Part shown: positions 54,385-64,000 of the stretch, piece by piece
Layout of the letters: every line of letters begins with the position of its first letter
How positions within the stretch are numbered: the stretch's first letter is position 1
Source of the DNA: Mesostigma viride
Taxonomy: Eukaryota; Streptophyta; Mesostigmatophyceae; Mesostigmatales; Mesostigmataceae
DNA: 64,000 nucleotides
Assembly: GCA_009746045.1 (NCBI GenBank)
Contig: RPFO01000104.1
Location: 1,019,076 to 1,083,075 of the forward strand
Reading direction: 5' to 3'
Made by a program: the position numbers and the translations under genes
The notes under the pieces: generated by a model
Databases searched by the model: none
What the model saw: only the letters and a program-made list of their open reading frames with translations
What the model was told of the DNA's origin: nothing

Positions 54385-56051
54385 TGATTGATCTTACGAT
54401 CGGGATTCCCTGATTTTGCCTGGGGGAGCGGAGGGATGGAGGTGCGCCGCTACCTTGGAGGCGCTACACCGTTGCCCAGTGGTGCAAGTCGACATGCGGG
54501 AGCCAAACGGGGTGGCCACGCCCTCTCTAGAGGGTCTGACAGCCTTGGATGGGCCTCAGATGTAGTTCGAACTAGTTCAAAGTTAGTACAGGTAGTACAA
54601 ACTAGTTCAAACGAGTTCAATCTACTTCAACTAGTATCCAGGGACCCTCAAGATATGCCAGGTGGTTGCTGAACGGTTCTGGCATGACAGAACATGTGTG
54701 ACATCATAAAAATGTAGTACAATGTTGAAAAAAGTAGTATCAGGGTCCTAGATCTAGTACAGTAGTATTCTAAGGTCATTCTTACATGGAGCGCCGCGCC
54801 AGCGGGGCGCCGCACTTGCGTGTGTCACGGATGCAACGTTGATGCGATGTATTTCAAGGTGGTGATGGCTGCCAAGCCAGCTTATCAGTTTTAGTTTTTT
54901 TTTGAAGGGCACCAGAACTTGTTTAGTACACTATAATGTCTGAAAACTGGCTTTGCATAATTTTTACTAGCTTGCGCCAAGGTACAGGACTCGTTCCAGG
55001 GATCTGGTACCTCTGCACCCCCAACTGGCGTGGGTCAAACGTAGTTGGAATGATCAGCAGGTTCTGAGCAATGGGCTCCTTAGAATCAGGCCCCTCCACT
55101 GCAACACCCTTCACAGCCCTTACAGCCACACTAAGTCCCTGGGAGTAGCGATATCTCTGGAGGGGTAAACTACCCTGCCCTTCTAGTGCCAATATTTCCT
55201 CAGAGGTTATCGTCACCCCCGGCTGGCATAAGAAATTCTGCCCCAGTATGGCTGGACCCTCACAGCCCTCTACCACACAGAACGCAGTGGGCACCCCCAG
55301 AATAGGCACACTCACCTCCCCCAGAACTTTCATGGACACATTCCCCGAGAAATCAGACACGGCTGGGTTACCGGCTACCGACATCTGCAACCCTGCAGCA
55401 TGCTCAGCCCTCAGAATGGACACCTGTGAGTTGGTATCCACCTCTAATGTTGCTGCCCAGCATGACCCCCGCCCCGTGAGCTTAGATACCTTGGAGTTAG
55501 TCTCCATGCTTTGCTGCAGACTAAGTCTCAAAGGCCTTGTGAATACAACGTATGAATAAGCCTTGTAAACCTACGTTGGTATGTGAATATAAATACCACG
55601 TGGGCTATGCAGATAGGACTGCTAGTCGAGTCGCATACATTTCCCTAGATACATGTAGGTACTTTGGGTACTGGGATACGTGACAGATGTCAGTACCCAG
55701 TATACGTAGTGTCCTGTCATTGGACGGTACTAGAGTATCCTAGATAGGGAACGTACTGCAGCGTGCATTGATCTGTCCACTGTGCATTGCCTAGGTCCAC
55801 TTCTGGTTGAAGGGCACCAGAACTTGTTTATTACACTATATGTTGAAGCCGACCGGACTACTAGTTCGAACTACATCTGAGGCCCATCCAAGGCTGTCAG
55901 ACCCTCCAGAGAGGGCGTGGCCACCCCGTTTGGCTCCCGCATGTCGACTTGCACCACTGGGCAACGGTGTAGCGCCTCCAAGGTAGCGGCGCACCTCCAT
56001 CCCTCCGCTCCCCCAGGCAAAATCAGGGAATCCCGATCGTAAGATCAATCA
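54385..56051. mobile_element. Inverted-repeat YR-element relic with retropepsin-like ORF
   Basis: Both ends read inward TGATTGATCTTACGATC: left on the plus strand from 54385 (A module 54385-54893), right on the minus strand from 56051 (partial A, 56051 to about 55858, followed by partial B to 55776). These modules belong to the H subfamily. The ~0.9 kb between them is unique and carries the ORF below. The inverted layout differs from the split direct repeats of the other copies. Confidence 0.55.
54923..55531 (-). CDS. Retropepsin-like protein, active site altered
   Basis: 202 codons. ATLEVDTNSQVSILRAEHAA occupies the position of the aspartic-protease active site; DTNS replaces the usual D(S/T)G(A/S). 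The second half, FCVVEGCEGPAILGQNFL, matches the conserved ILGxDFL region. The stop codon lies inside a partial B module of the YR element (DIIVY then TAA in GTGTACTAAACAAG), so the ORF is physically part of the relic. It could be an inactive protease relative or a domesticated binding fold. It is not part of any Ty3 pol here. Confidence 0.5.
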   Translation of the reverse strand: MRLSLQQSMETNSKVSKLTGRGSCWAATLEVDTNSQVSILRAEHAAGLQMSVAGNPAVSDFSGNVSMKVLGEVSVPILGVPTAFCVVEGCEGPAILGQNFLCQPGVTITSEEILALEGQGSLPLQRYRYSQGLSVAVRAVKGVAVEGPDSKEPIAQNLLIIPTTFDPRQLGVQRYQIPGTSPVPWRKLVKIMQSQFSDIIVY

Positions 56052-56886
56052 TCCACTGTGCATTGCCTAGGTCCACTTCTGGTTGAAGGGCACCAGAACT
56101 TGTTTATTACACTATATGTTGAAGCCGACCGGACTTAGTAGACAGAGAGACATAAAATATTTTTTGGCAGTCCCTGGCCGCCGCTTCCACTTGACCCCCC
56201 AAGACAAAACAGAAAAGGGTGGGTGGGTGGGGAAAACTGATAAGCTGGCTTGGCAGCCATCACCACCTTGAAATACATCGCATCAACGTTGCATCCGTGA
56301 CACACGCAAGTGCGGCGCCCCGCTGGCGCGGCGCTCCATGTAAGAATGACCTCAGAATACTACTGTACTAGATCTAGGACCCTGATACTACTTTTTTCAA
56401 CATTGTACTACATTTTTATGATGTCACACATGTTCTGTCATGCCAGAACCGTTCAGCAACCACCTGGCATATCTTGAGGGTCCCTGGATACTAGTTGAAG
56501 TAGATTGAACTCGTTTGAACTAGTTTGTACTACCTGTACTAACTTTGAACTAGTTCGAACTACATCTGAGGCCCATCCAAGGCTGTCAGACCCTCCAGAG
56601 AGGGCGTGGCCACCCCGTTTGGCTCCCGCATGTCGACTTGCACCACTGGGCAACGGTGTAGCGCCTCCAAGGTAGCGGCGCACCTCCATCCCTCCGCTCC
56701 CCCAGGCAAAATCAGGGAATCCCGATCGTAAGATCAATCATCCACTGTGCATTGCCTAGGTCCACTTCTGGTTGAAGGGCACCAGAACTTGTTTATTACA
56801 CTATATGTTGAAGCCGACCGGACTTAGTAGACAGAGAGACATAAAATATTTTTTGGCAGTCCCTGGCCGCCGCTTCCACTTGACCC
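56052..56886 (-). repeat. B1-A2-B2 right end of element H
   Basis: B2 56052-56197 and B1 56741-56886 are 146-bp direct repeats; A2 56233-56740 lies between. The A module begins TGATTGATCTTACGATC. The same A module opens at 63552 as A1. Confidence 0.9.
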
Positions 56887-56966
56887 GCATCTCCAACCTG
56901 GCCGCAGGCCGTACATCTGGAAACCGCGTCAGGAGCCATGGGAGGGCACATCCTTACCCTCCAGCT

Positions 56967-57004
56967 GGTGAAGCCCTAGCGTGTCCGCTAGAGTGCGCCT
57001 CACC
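56967..57004 (-). other. 3'-UTR hairpin of element H
   Basis: Minus strand: GGTGAGGC / bulge GCACT / CTAGCG-GACA-CGCTAG / G / GCTTCACC, starting 17 bases after the recombinase stop. The lower stem differs from those of B and X but still pairs over 8 bp with one G-U. Confidence 0.7.
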
Positions 57005-57020
57005 GAAGTATGGCCGAAAT

Positions 57021-59105
57021 CTACGGCCCAAAGTGACGACGCCAGTCACGGGGGGGCAGTCTGCCCGCGAGGTCCCACACCACCTGGGGCACCCGCACCT
57101 GCAGGGCGCGGTGGAGCCCCACGTAATGGTCCACGGACGAAAACTGGCGCCACCGGCCACGCTTTTGGATGTCCGCGATTGGTACCCCGCGCAGGTAGTC
57201 ATGGGTGGCCCCCCCGTGGCGCATGCTGTAGGGTGAAAACATCCCCCGCAAGCCAAGGAGGTCCCAGGCGGCGTGCCACCGCCGCAAGAAACGGCTGTAG
57301 CTGAGTGCGCCAAAGAGCAGCTCCTCGTGCGCCCGCCCAGCACACAGGGCGCCAAGCAACGTGAGTGAAAGGGGCTCAACAACCACCACTGCCTGGGCCT
57401 GGCCCTTGGCTGTCTTGGGGTCGCGTAGCAGCAGCGCACCCTGGTTACTGGGCCCCAGGCGGAAGTCCCCGCGCAGAGCCACGTCCCCCACGCGAAGCTT
57501 GAACGCTTCTCCGATGCGCAAGTATTGCTGAAAAACAATGATGCAGCAGCAGGCAGCTAATATCGAGCCTTGTGCACGAAGAATGTTTGCCACGAGGTAC
57601 AGTAGCTGCCACGGGACGGGGTGAGGGCTCTGCACGGGAACTCGTCGCGCCCAGCCGGCCAGCAAGCGACGCGCCTCGTACCACCCCTTAATCTCGTTGG
57701 GGAAGTACAGCTGCAGCCCGCATAATGCGCGCACAACCATGGTCCGGCTTCCCCCTTCCTCATACACGCTGACCAGCCACTCACAAAAGACGCCTTCCGC
57801 CTCCGTCTTGGCCACGGGAGCGAGGGGTTGACCATACTCCACGTACGCCCTCAGCGCTCGGTGATATGCAGCTAGCGTGCTGGGCTGCACAGTGGCCTCC
57901 AGCAATTCCTGCCGCCCATGTGGCCCCGGATTGCTCTCCACGTCGCCATCCGCAGTGAGGTTGCGCACCCATCGACCACGACTGGGCGCGTCGGCCGGGT
58001 TGCGCTCCGACCTCACATACACCCAGTGGTAGCGGGTGTTGCTGGCCAGCCCTAGCGCGATCGCCCGGCGGCACCAGGCGTTCAGCCGGTAGGACGACGA
58101 ACGCCCTTTGACGAGCGCACCGACAACTGCCGAATTGTCCACCAGCCGCACGTGACGTTGCTGCCAGTGAACCTGTGAGCGCAGGCCCCACTCGATCCCT
58201 TGCACAGCCGCACGAATCTCCTTCTCGTTGATGTGGGCCGAGGGATCGAGCCACCGGTGGGCAAGAGCGGTCCTCCACTGCGCCGCTGCCATGGCTCGGT
58301 GCTCAATCTCCCCTGTGCGCTCCACGCTGGCCGTCTCAGAGTCCACACAGAGCGTCTTCCAGCCCTTCCGCTCCCGACAGTTGGACAGGCCACGCACCGC
58401 AGGCGCCTCCCACCGGCTGTACACCACCCCAGAACCGTGGGTTGACGCATCAGTGGCCACCACGGTGCAGCTCAGGGGCTGGTCGCGCTGCGCATGCACC
58501 AGCGGGGCCAAGTCCATTGCAGCCTGGAGCTCTTCCCTTACACTACCCCACAGCCGATAGCTCCAGCCCCGCTTGTGCACCAGGACTTGCTGCAGCAAGC
58601 GGTAGGCGTGAAACCAGATGGACAGTAGACCCCGACGCAGCAAGTGGACCCACACCCACCGTCCCAGCAACGAGGCCAGTTGGTGGTAAGTGGCCCGTCC
58701 ACGCCCCAGCATTGCCTGCGTGTCGCGCACCAAGGCCGCCATCCGGGCCGCGCTCGGCCGCATGGACCCGTCCTGGCAGAACTCAATCCCCAAGATTTCC
58801 ACCGGGCGCCCCTCCTCAGCTCTCTCCACCTTCTTCTCGTTGACCACCAACCCCTTGGGACCGTAGCTCTCCTCGCACGCCTTGGTGAGCACGGCGTTGG
58901 TCTCCTCCGCGCTCCGCCCATGGGTGACCCCCAGATCATCGATCATGACCAGCTGAGCGGGATGTGGGGGATCCTCCGGCAGCAGCCGCCACGCTGCACT
59001 GGCTGCGCTCTCCACCAACTCCAGCCGGTCCATGCCATCCCCGCGCACTGTGCGCACCCCCATCAAGTGCATGGGATATGACAGCCCTCTCTTGGCATCG
59101 AGCAC
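57021..59105 (-). CDS. ORF2 of element H: RT end, RNase H, 2A motif and tyrosine recombinase in one frame
   Basis: 694 codons uninterrupted. RT box LVMIDDLGVTHGRS; connection LASLLGRWVWVHLLRRGLL; RNase H VVATDASTHGSGVVYSR (Asp), INEKEIRAAVQGIEWGL (Glu), VRLVDNSAVVGALVKGRS (Asp), NPADAPSR (Asp). Then LTADGDVESNPGP (motif at 57921-57947), and recombinase: QSTLAAYHRAL-like start, FQQYLRIGEAFKLRVGD (Arg I), RDPKTAKGQAQAVVV, PYSMRHGGATHDYL (Arg II), KRGRWRQFSSVDHYVGLH (nucleophile Tyr codon near 57123-57125). The only copy with RNase H, 2A and recombinase in one open frame. Confidence 0.9.
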   Translation of the reverse strand: MLDAKRGLSYPMHLMGVRTVRGDGMDRLELVESAASAAWRLLPEDPPHPAQLVMIDDLGVTHGRSAEETNAVLTKACEESYGPKGLVVNEKKVERAEEGRPVEILGIEFCQDGSMRPSAARMAALVRDTQAMLGRGRATYHQLASLLGRWVWVHLLRRGLLSIWFHAYRLLQQVLVHKRGWSYRLWGSVREELQAAMDLAPLVHAQRDQPLSCTVVATDASTHGSGVVYSRWEAPAVRGLSNCRERKGWKTLCVDSETASVERTGEIEHRAMAAAQWRTALAHRWLDPSAHINEKEIRAAVQGIEWGLRSQVHWQQRHVRLVDNSAVVGALVKGRSSSYRLNAWCRRAIALGLASNTRYHWVYVRSERNPADAPSRGRWVRNLTADGDVESNPGPHGRQELLEATVQPSTLAAYHRALRAYVEYGQPLAPVAKTEAEGVFCEWLVSVYEEGGSRTMVVRALCGLQLYFPNEIKGWYEARRLLAGWARRVPVQSPHPVPWQLLYLVANILRAQGSILAACCCIIVFQQYLRIGEAFKLRVGDVALRGDFRLGPSNQGALLLRDPKTAKGQAQAVVVVEPLSLTLLGALCAGRAHEELLFGALSYSRFLRRWHAAWDLLGLRGMFSPYSMRHGGATHDYLRGVPIADIQKRGRWRQFSSVDHYVGLHRALQVRVPQVVWDLAGRLPPRDWRRHFGP

Positions 59106-60130
59106 CCCGCCCCGTAGAGACAGTGCAGGTGGGCAACCTGTGCAAGGACCACCGAGTGGCTCCAGCCCATGACAAGGACCCGGAACCTGGGGTACAACTT
59201 TCGCCGTCGTCCCAGCTGGCCGACCTCATCGGACCACACGGGGGGCAGCGAGAAATAGGGGCGCCAGCTCTCAGGTACCTCGAACCGGTAATAGTAGGTG
59301 TCAAGGTCTGTCTTGCCCGAATAGCATGGCGCCCCCACACTCAGCTCAGCGACCTCGCCCAAGTTAGGCAGGTAACAGGTAGGCGGCTTGAGGAAGCGCC
59401 GGTTGCACGGCACCATATTCCCTATAAACCGCTGCCGTCGTTCGCTGGGCTCCACAACCCCGGGGTCTTTCTTGGGGACGGCAAAACAGCCGTTCACCAC
59501 AGGGGCGCCTCCTCACTGTACTCGATCATCCGCGTCTCCGCCAGCCTGATGCTCAGTCGTGCGTACGCCGCATCGCTTGCACAACCATGAGACACCCGGC
59601 CCCGCCGCATCCACGCCCCCGCCTCCGCGTCGCATCTTTGTAGAATGTTGTTTATGTCCTCATACGTCCTCTGCCATGCCTCCGGCAGGCAGTCCAGCAG
59701 CTTGACACTACCTGCAGCTCCTCCTTTTGGCAGTGCCAGCCTCTCCGGGTCAATAATTTCGTATTGACCGCCCGGCCCGTATGGCGCGGGCTCTGCGTCC
59801 CCCGTGTCTGTCGCCTCCGCTACGGCGGTAAGCCGGCGGTTGTAGACGCGGGCAGCATCCTCCATCCCTTGTAGGGCGGCCCTTTGGGCGACGGTGCAGG
59901 GGCTCGCAGTAATAGCCTGCTGCTGCACCGCCGGTCCACCGGACCGTTCCCGGGTCCTGCCCCACAGCCAGTTCAGGCCCCTTGTGGCCCGCTCTTGACA
60001 CCGCAGCCTTGCTCTGGCACGCAGAGCGCGCTGCAGCCTGCGGTTGGATCGCAGGCGGCTGCGGTCGAGCGGGGGGACCATCTTCACTGGCAGCGGGAGC
60101 ACACCCCTGCCCCTCACTTGTCCTTTTTGG
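59063..60130 (-). pseudogene. ORF2 of element H: N-terminal region and RT N-terminal half, two frameshifts
   Basis: Frame 59494-60417 overlaps the ORF1 end (QVRGRGVLPLPVK), then a basic helix (DRSRLRSNRRLQRALRARAR), CTVAQRAALQGMEDAARV, VSHGCASDAAYARLSIRLAE, and stops after a frame change near 59500. Frame 59063-59500 continues: NGCFAVPKKDPGVVEP, RQRFIGNMVPCNRRFLKPP, KTDLDTYYYRF, VLVMGWSHSVVLAQVAHLH. A second frame change near 59100 leads into the 57021-59105 frame. Confidence 0.85.
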
Positions 60131-60854
60131 CCGCCGCCGCCGCCGCCGATGCCAGCTCCGCCTCCTGGCGAGCCGCCTTCCGCGCTGCCCGGGCTGCTGC
60201 GCTTCCAATAGTACTGCCCTCCACCAGTGGCAGCAGGTGCATCGCCCCGTTGTTCCAGCCGCTGGTCTTCTCCACCATGAGGAACGCCTCGACCACACGC
60301 GCCAGGTACTCGAAGCAGGCCAGCTCCGTCACCACATCCTCCCCCAGCTCTTGGATGGCCACATCCAGAATGTAGGTCAGGTTGTTGCACACCAGATGGT
60401 GCGTGCTGTTCTTCCACCCGCGGGGGGCTCCCGGTGCAGCCCCAACGCCCTCCTGCTCCTTGCGAAGGGCCAAGCGGGCCTGCAGGCTCCCGTGCGCGAC
60501 CTGGCGCGCATCCAGCACCTGCAGCGGCGGCACCCTGTCGTCGCGGTCCTTGACCAACAGGCGCCAGGCCACTTTGAAAGCTCGCCGGGGGAGACGCACC
60601 CCCTTGGTGGTTCGGCGCAGGTCTCTCTCCCTCACACGCTCCCGCGATCGACGCGAGCTCCGCTGGGAGGAGTCCCGACTCGTGCTCCGGCTGCTGGACC
60701 GCTGCCGCTCCTTGCGACGCTCGCGGGAGCGATCCCGACGCCCCTTGGGCTCCGCAGAACGGCCCCTGCCATGCCCACGTCGCTCCCGGGACTTGTCGCG
60801 GCGCGACCGAGCGCCACCCCTGCCCCTGCCACGGCCTCTGCTCTCGCTGTCGGA

Positions 60855-60896
<42 letters not shown>

Positions 60897-61553
60897 GCGA
60901 CTCTCGTCGCTCCCACTGCTGGTGTCTGTCGAGCCTGGGCTGCTCCCGCGCCGCGCGCGTCTCTTCTCCTGGCGCTTGCTCTTCGGATGGCCCTTGCCCC
61001 CCTTGTCCTCGCGCTGGCTCTTCCCTTTCCTCGCGTCCCTCCTCTTCCCCCGCGCCAGGGCTTGCAACTCCGCTCCGATGAGCTCGCGGACGCCCGCCAG
61101 AAGGGCAGCATTCTCTGCCAGCTTTCGGTTCCTGCCCTGAGACTTCTTTCCCTTGGCGCGAGCAGCAGCAGGGGCCAGCTGCTCGCGCGCGTCCAAAAAA
61201 TCCTCAGAGCTCGTCGCGTCCTCCTCTTCCTCGTCGGTGCCGTTGCTGGGAGGATCCTTTCGGGTCCTTTCGCCCCTGGCTGGACCAGTCTTCCCCTTGC
61301 CCCCAGTGGCCACTGGGGGCTTCTTCATCTCTAGAGTAATGGCCTTGCACAACATGGAACCCATGTCGGAATCACTTGACCCCTCACTAATCTGGAGCCC
61401 TGCAGTCTTGAGAAACTGTCCCAAGGATGTCAAACGACCCTCAGACATAGTAGTAAGCCTTTGGGCCCAGTTTGGACCGAGATACTCAGTCAAGAACTTC
61501 AAAGTCGTTAACAGCTCCTTGCCCCCCTGAAAATACGATTTTTTCACATTTAA
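60114..61553 (-). CDS. ORF1 of element H, main part
   Basis: About 478 codons: helical N-terminal part (KKSYFQGGKELLTTLKFLTE, LGPNWAQRLTTMSEGRLTSL), acidic stretch, Lys-rich part, a serine run, an Arg/Ser-rich segment, and the conserved C-terminal domain (HHLVCNNLTYILDVAIQELG, ELACFEYLARVVEAFLMVE, then Ala-rich and Lys-ended tail). No CxxC cluster as in A/B/X, which is a subfamily difference. The frame runs upstream into the piggyBac-like insertion and resumes beyond it. Stop AAGTGA again overlaps ORF2 in the -1 frame. Confidence 0.8.
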
Positions 61554-63252
61554 CCCCTAAATGGTCTGGCTGCCGATTTTCCGCCTAAAACTGAGTTACA
61601 GCCGACACGTCGGCCCCTTCTCGGGGGACCAAATGCCGCGAAAACTATTGAGAATTAGGAAACGTTTAGCTGAGAAGAATGAAAGTTTATAATTTTCCTC
61701 ACAGCATGGTACTAGGGTTTGCATACTTCTGACAAAGTTATAGAGGTGTTCTGGCCGGTCAAAGTACAAGGGGTCAGGGTACTTTTTCGCGTACAACGTG
61801 CATTCCGGAAAACGACGACCTGGCCATGGCGGCTTGCGCCCACGCATGGCATTTACGTTTTCGTTCGAATTTTCTGACCAAAGTCAGGAAATTGATTTTA
61901 TACGTCCTAAAGATGATACAGGCCAATTTTTGGTTCGCGGGAATGCCATTTGATAGGTGTCGGCAGCGTTCTTGCTGGAAAAAACTGCGATCAGGCCGGA
62001 CGATAGAAACGTTGACAGCAATACCTTTCCGGCGTATTTTAAAGGATATATTGGTTTCTTTGTACTTTTTATGATACATGGTAGTCGTAAACGTGCAAGG
62101 GTGGCCAGAAATCGCCGAATCCAGCGACCATGCTGCACAACTTTGGTGTGCCGAAATGCGCCATTTTGCGGCCACCGCCTGGGCCAAGGTAACGCCATCC
62201 ATGCCTGGTAAAGCTTAAGCATCGTTTTCCTATCGATGTTTGACGTTTATATATACGTTCTAGCTTGTGTAGCACATTCTTTTTGCATTATTCATGCTCT
62301 TTCTTGACCCTGGCCTGGCCCCTTTCTAAAACACCCTTCTTAGATGCTTCCCTCAGTCAGTTGACCTGCCACAGGGTGATGGTGATAAGTTTAAGAGGCT
62401 GTATGGGTTTGAATACCTCCATATATGTTTGTTATACATTTCCCACACACATATTGCATGAGTGTGAGGCAGTTGGCTGGTCTCTGTGGCATCATCAAGC
62501 ATGTAACCGGTGAGTAGAAGCTTCCCATTGTCAGCATGTGACACCAGGTGTGCTGGCCATCACCTGGCAAGCTATAGCAGCTTAGGCCTAGTTTATTCTT
62601 GCTAGGGCAAGCTGAAATAGGCTTAAAATCACTAGTTTGTTGGTGGCTGCCTCCTAGAATGCATGCCTTGCGTAGGGTATCCGTACCACGTTACCTACGT
62701 GCATGGACAAGGTGGCACCTGCACATAGGTGCCATGTAAGGGCAGTGTGATGATGCAGTTATGTTTCCCCATCATTGTGGAATGGAAATGTATTGTGTGG
62801 CATGGTTGGGGGCCATATTAGTAGGTATTAGTAGGTAGTATGCCCACTCCTACCCCCTTGGTTGCTTTTTACCAACGGTACCCCTATGGGCTGTACTGGG
62901 TGTAACTGCTGGTATACCCACCCAAATGATGACCCCAATGGCTCAAACTGTTCAGCAACTAATTGTTTATCATCCCTGAAGTGGTAGGTGCCTAGCTCTT
63001 ACAACATAATTCAAAATGCACATTCTACCAAAAATGAAAACGCTCGTCTTGACCCCCCTGACTTTGACGGCAGTTATACATGGCCTACCCTGCATATATG
63101 TAAGGTTGTGATATACCAACCCGAAGGGCAACTCATGGACATGCTTGGCCCCCAAGGACAGCCATTGGATATGGGTGGGTTGGATGGCATCTGGTTTGCA
63201 AAATTGTGAAGTTACAGCCGATGCATCGGCAGTATTTCTGCCCATTTAGGGG
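61554..63252. mobile_element. piggyBac-like non-autonomous DNA element, TTAA target
   Basis: 1,699 bp between TTAA copies (61550-61553 and 63253-63256). TIR CCCCTAAATGG at the left and its complement at the right. Subterminal near-palindromes GCCGACACGTCGGC (left, near 61597) and GCCGATGCATCGGC (right, near 63217) lie in mirrored positions. No transposase ORF; the interior is AT-rich non-coding sequence. TTAA duplication with a CCC-starting TIR fits piggyBac; Kolobok also uses TTAA but usually has other ends. Confidence 0.8.
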
Positions 63253-63310
63253 TTAATAAGAAATCTCGGTCTACTGCCTCAAGGGTGGTGTCTTCGTGAT
63301 CACTAGCCAT
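63253..63310 (-). CDS. ORF1 of element H, N-terminal codons beyond the TTAA insertion
   Basis: ATG at 63310 (MASDHEDTTLEAVDRDFLL), in frame across the TTAA target with the main ORF1 (next residues N-V-K-K-S-Y). The exact in-frame join after removing 61554-63252 and one TTAA supports both the start site and the insertion edges. Confidence 0.75.
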
Positions 63311-63551
63311 TATAGAATTCAAAGATGAAGAAATTTCTCACAACTAGGCTCAATATTCCGCAATCTTGGAGACTGAGAAAAATTTCGGACTGAAAATTTG
63401 TCACTCAGTTCTACCTTGCGGACTTTTACTCCCGTTGCGCAAACCCGTCAAAACTTGGTGCGAAAACCGTCAAAATGTTGTCGGCTATTGTCTCACGATT
63501 AGTTTGACACCAACTTTGTCAAAAACGGTGAAGTATTGCTCTAGTTGTGTT
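63311..63551 (-). other. 5' untranslated region of element H ORF1
   Basis: About 240 bp between the A1 module and the ORF1 start. No module, hairpin or ORF. Confidence 0.5.
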
Positions 63552-64000
63552 GAAAACTGATAAGCTGGCTTGGCAGCCATCACCACCTTGAAATACATCG
63601 CATCAACGTTGCATCCGTGACACACGCAAGTGCGGCGCCCCGCTGGCGCGGCGCTCCATGTAAGAATGACCTCAGAATACTACTGTACTAGATCTAGGAC
63701 CCTGATACTACTTTTTTCAACATTGTACTACATTTTTATGATGTCACACATGTTCTGTCATGCCAGAACCGTTTAGCAACCACCTGGCATATCTTGAGGG
63801 TCCCTGGATACTAGTTGAAGTAGATTGAACTCGTTTGAACTAGTTGGTACTACCTGTACTAACTTTGAACTAGTTCGAACTACATCTGAGGCCCATCCAA
63901 GGCTGTCAGACCCTCCAGAGAGGGCGTGGCCACCCCGTTTGGCTCCCGCATGTCGACTTGCACCACTGGGCAACGGTGTAGCGCCTCCAAGGTAGCGGCG
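63552..64000 (-). repeat. A1 terminal module of element H, cut by window edge
   Basis: Same sequence as A2 at 56233-56740, starting (inner end) GAAAACTGATAAGCTGGC. It continues past the window. Confidence 0.9.

Larger units (their letters stand above)
56052..64000 (-). mobile_element. YR retrotransposon 'H' (PAT/Kangaroo-like, second subfamily), 5' end beyond window
   Basis: Minus-strand order: A1 (from beyond 64000 to 63552), ORF1 (63310 to 60114, split by a TTAA element), ORF2 (about 60120 to 57021), one 3'-UTR hairpin, B1 (56886-56741), A2 (56740-56233), spacer, B2 (56197-56052). Proteins are clearly related to A/B/X but diverged throughout. B2 ends in GGA directly against TGATTGATC of the neighbouring relic, a B|A-type junction. 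Confidence 0.9.

Noticed and set aside
57021-59105. Host recombinase/integrase gene
   Set aside because: It is fused to RT and RNase H and bounded by element-specific repeats.

Overview
This window looks like a gene-poor, transposon-packed stretch of a eukaryotic nuclear genome. Chlorophyte green alga, possibly volvocine-related, is my best guess. It rests on chromodomain Ty3/gypsy elements and Kangaroo/PAT-like tyrosine-recombinase (YR) retrotransposons, with hAT-like, piggyBac-like and Mutator-like DNA elements alongside. No rRNA, tRNA or clear housekeeping gene was found. Coding parts of the YR elements are very GC-rich; flanks and satellites are not. Frames break often, even in very young elements, so some breaks may be read errors.

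Layout. (1) 1-6849: minus-strand Ty3/gypsy element (Ty3-A), with a small RNase H1-type hybrid-binding-domain ORF upstream of gag, then gag, protease, RT, RNase H, integrase and chromodomain. (2) 8417-12622: minus-strand YR element 'A', deleted for RNase H and recombinase. (3) 12632-13825: proline/glutamine-rich repeat protein, frames broken. (4) 14596-16855 plus 26273-26468: a Mutator-like transposase gene (minus) with an AT-hook start and a C-terminal PHD finger, split by a very young plus-strand Ty3/gypsy element (Ty3-B, 16856-26272; 703-bp LTRs, 5-bp target duplication ATGCC). (5) 27695-53141: YR element 'X' (minus), reconstructable to about 6.6 kb and carrying four nested insertions: a 7.4-kb TIR element full of satellites (29025-36457), a hAT-like element (37342-38622), a non-autonomous YR element 'F' (39611-42916) and a full-length YR element 'B' (44023-50811, plus strand). 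(6) 54385-56051: an inverted-repeat relic with a retropepsin-like ORF. (7) 56052 to the window edge: a third, diverged YR element 'H' (minus), whose ORF1 is split by a 1.7-kb TTAA-flanked piggyBac-like insertion.

The YR elements have the split-direct-repeat plan A1 - ORF1 - ORF2 - B1 - A2 - B2. ORF2 encodes RT, RNase H and a tyrosine recombinase. Between RNase H and recombinase lies an exact 2A-type motif (GDVESNPGP), intact in H and X and broken by one base in B. One to three copies of a covarying hairpin follow the recombinase stop in every element that keeps this region (and lie in F's non-coding body). Two nested insertions (B and F into X) show the same 3-bp GGA core at their junctions, as expected for recombinase-mediated insertion of a circular intermediate. 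Together the 2A site, the hairpins and the crossover core form the most interesting system in the window.
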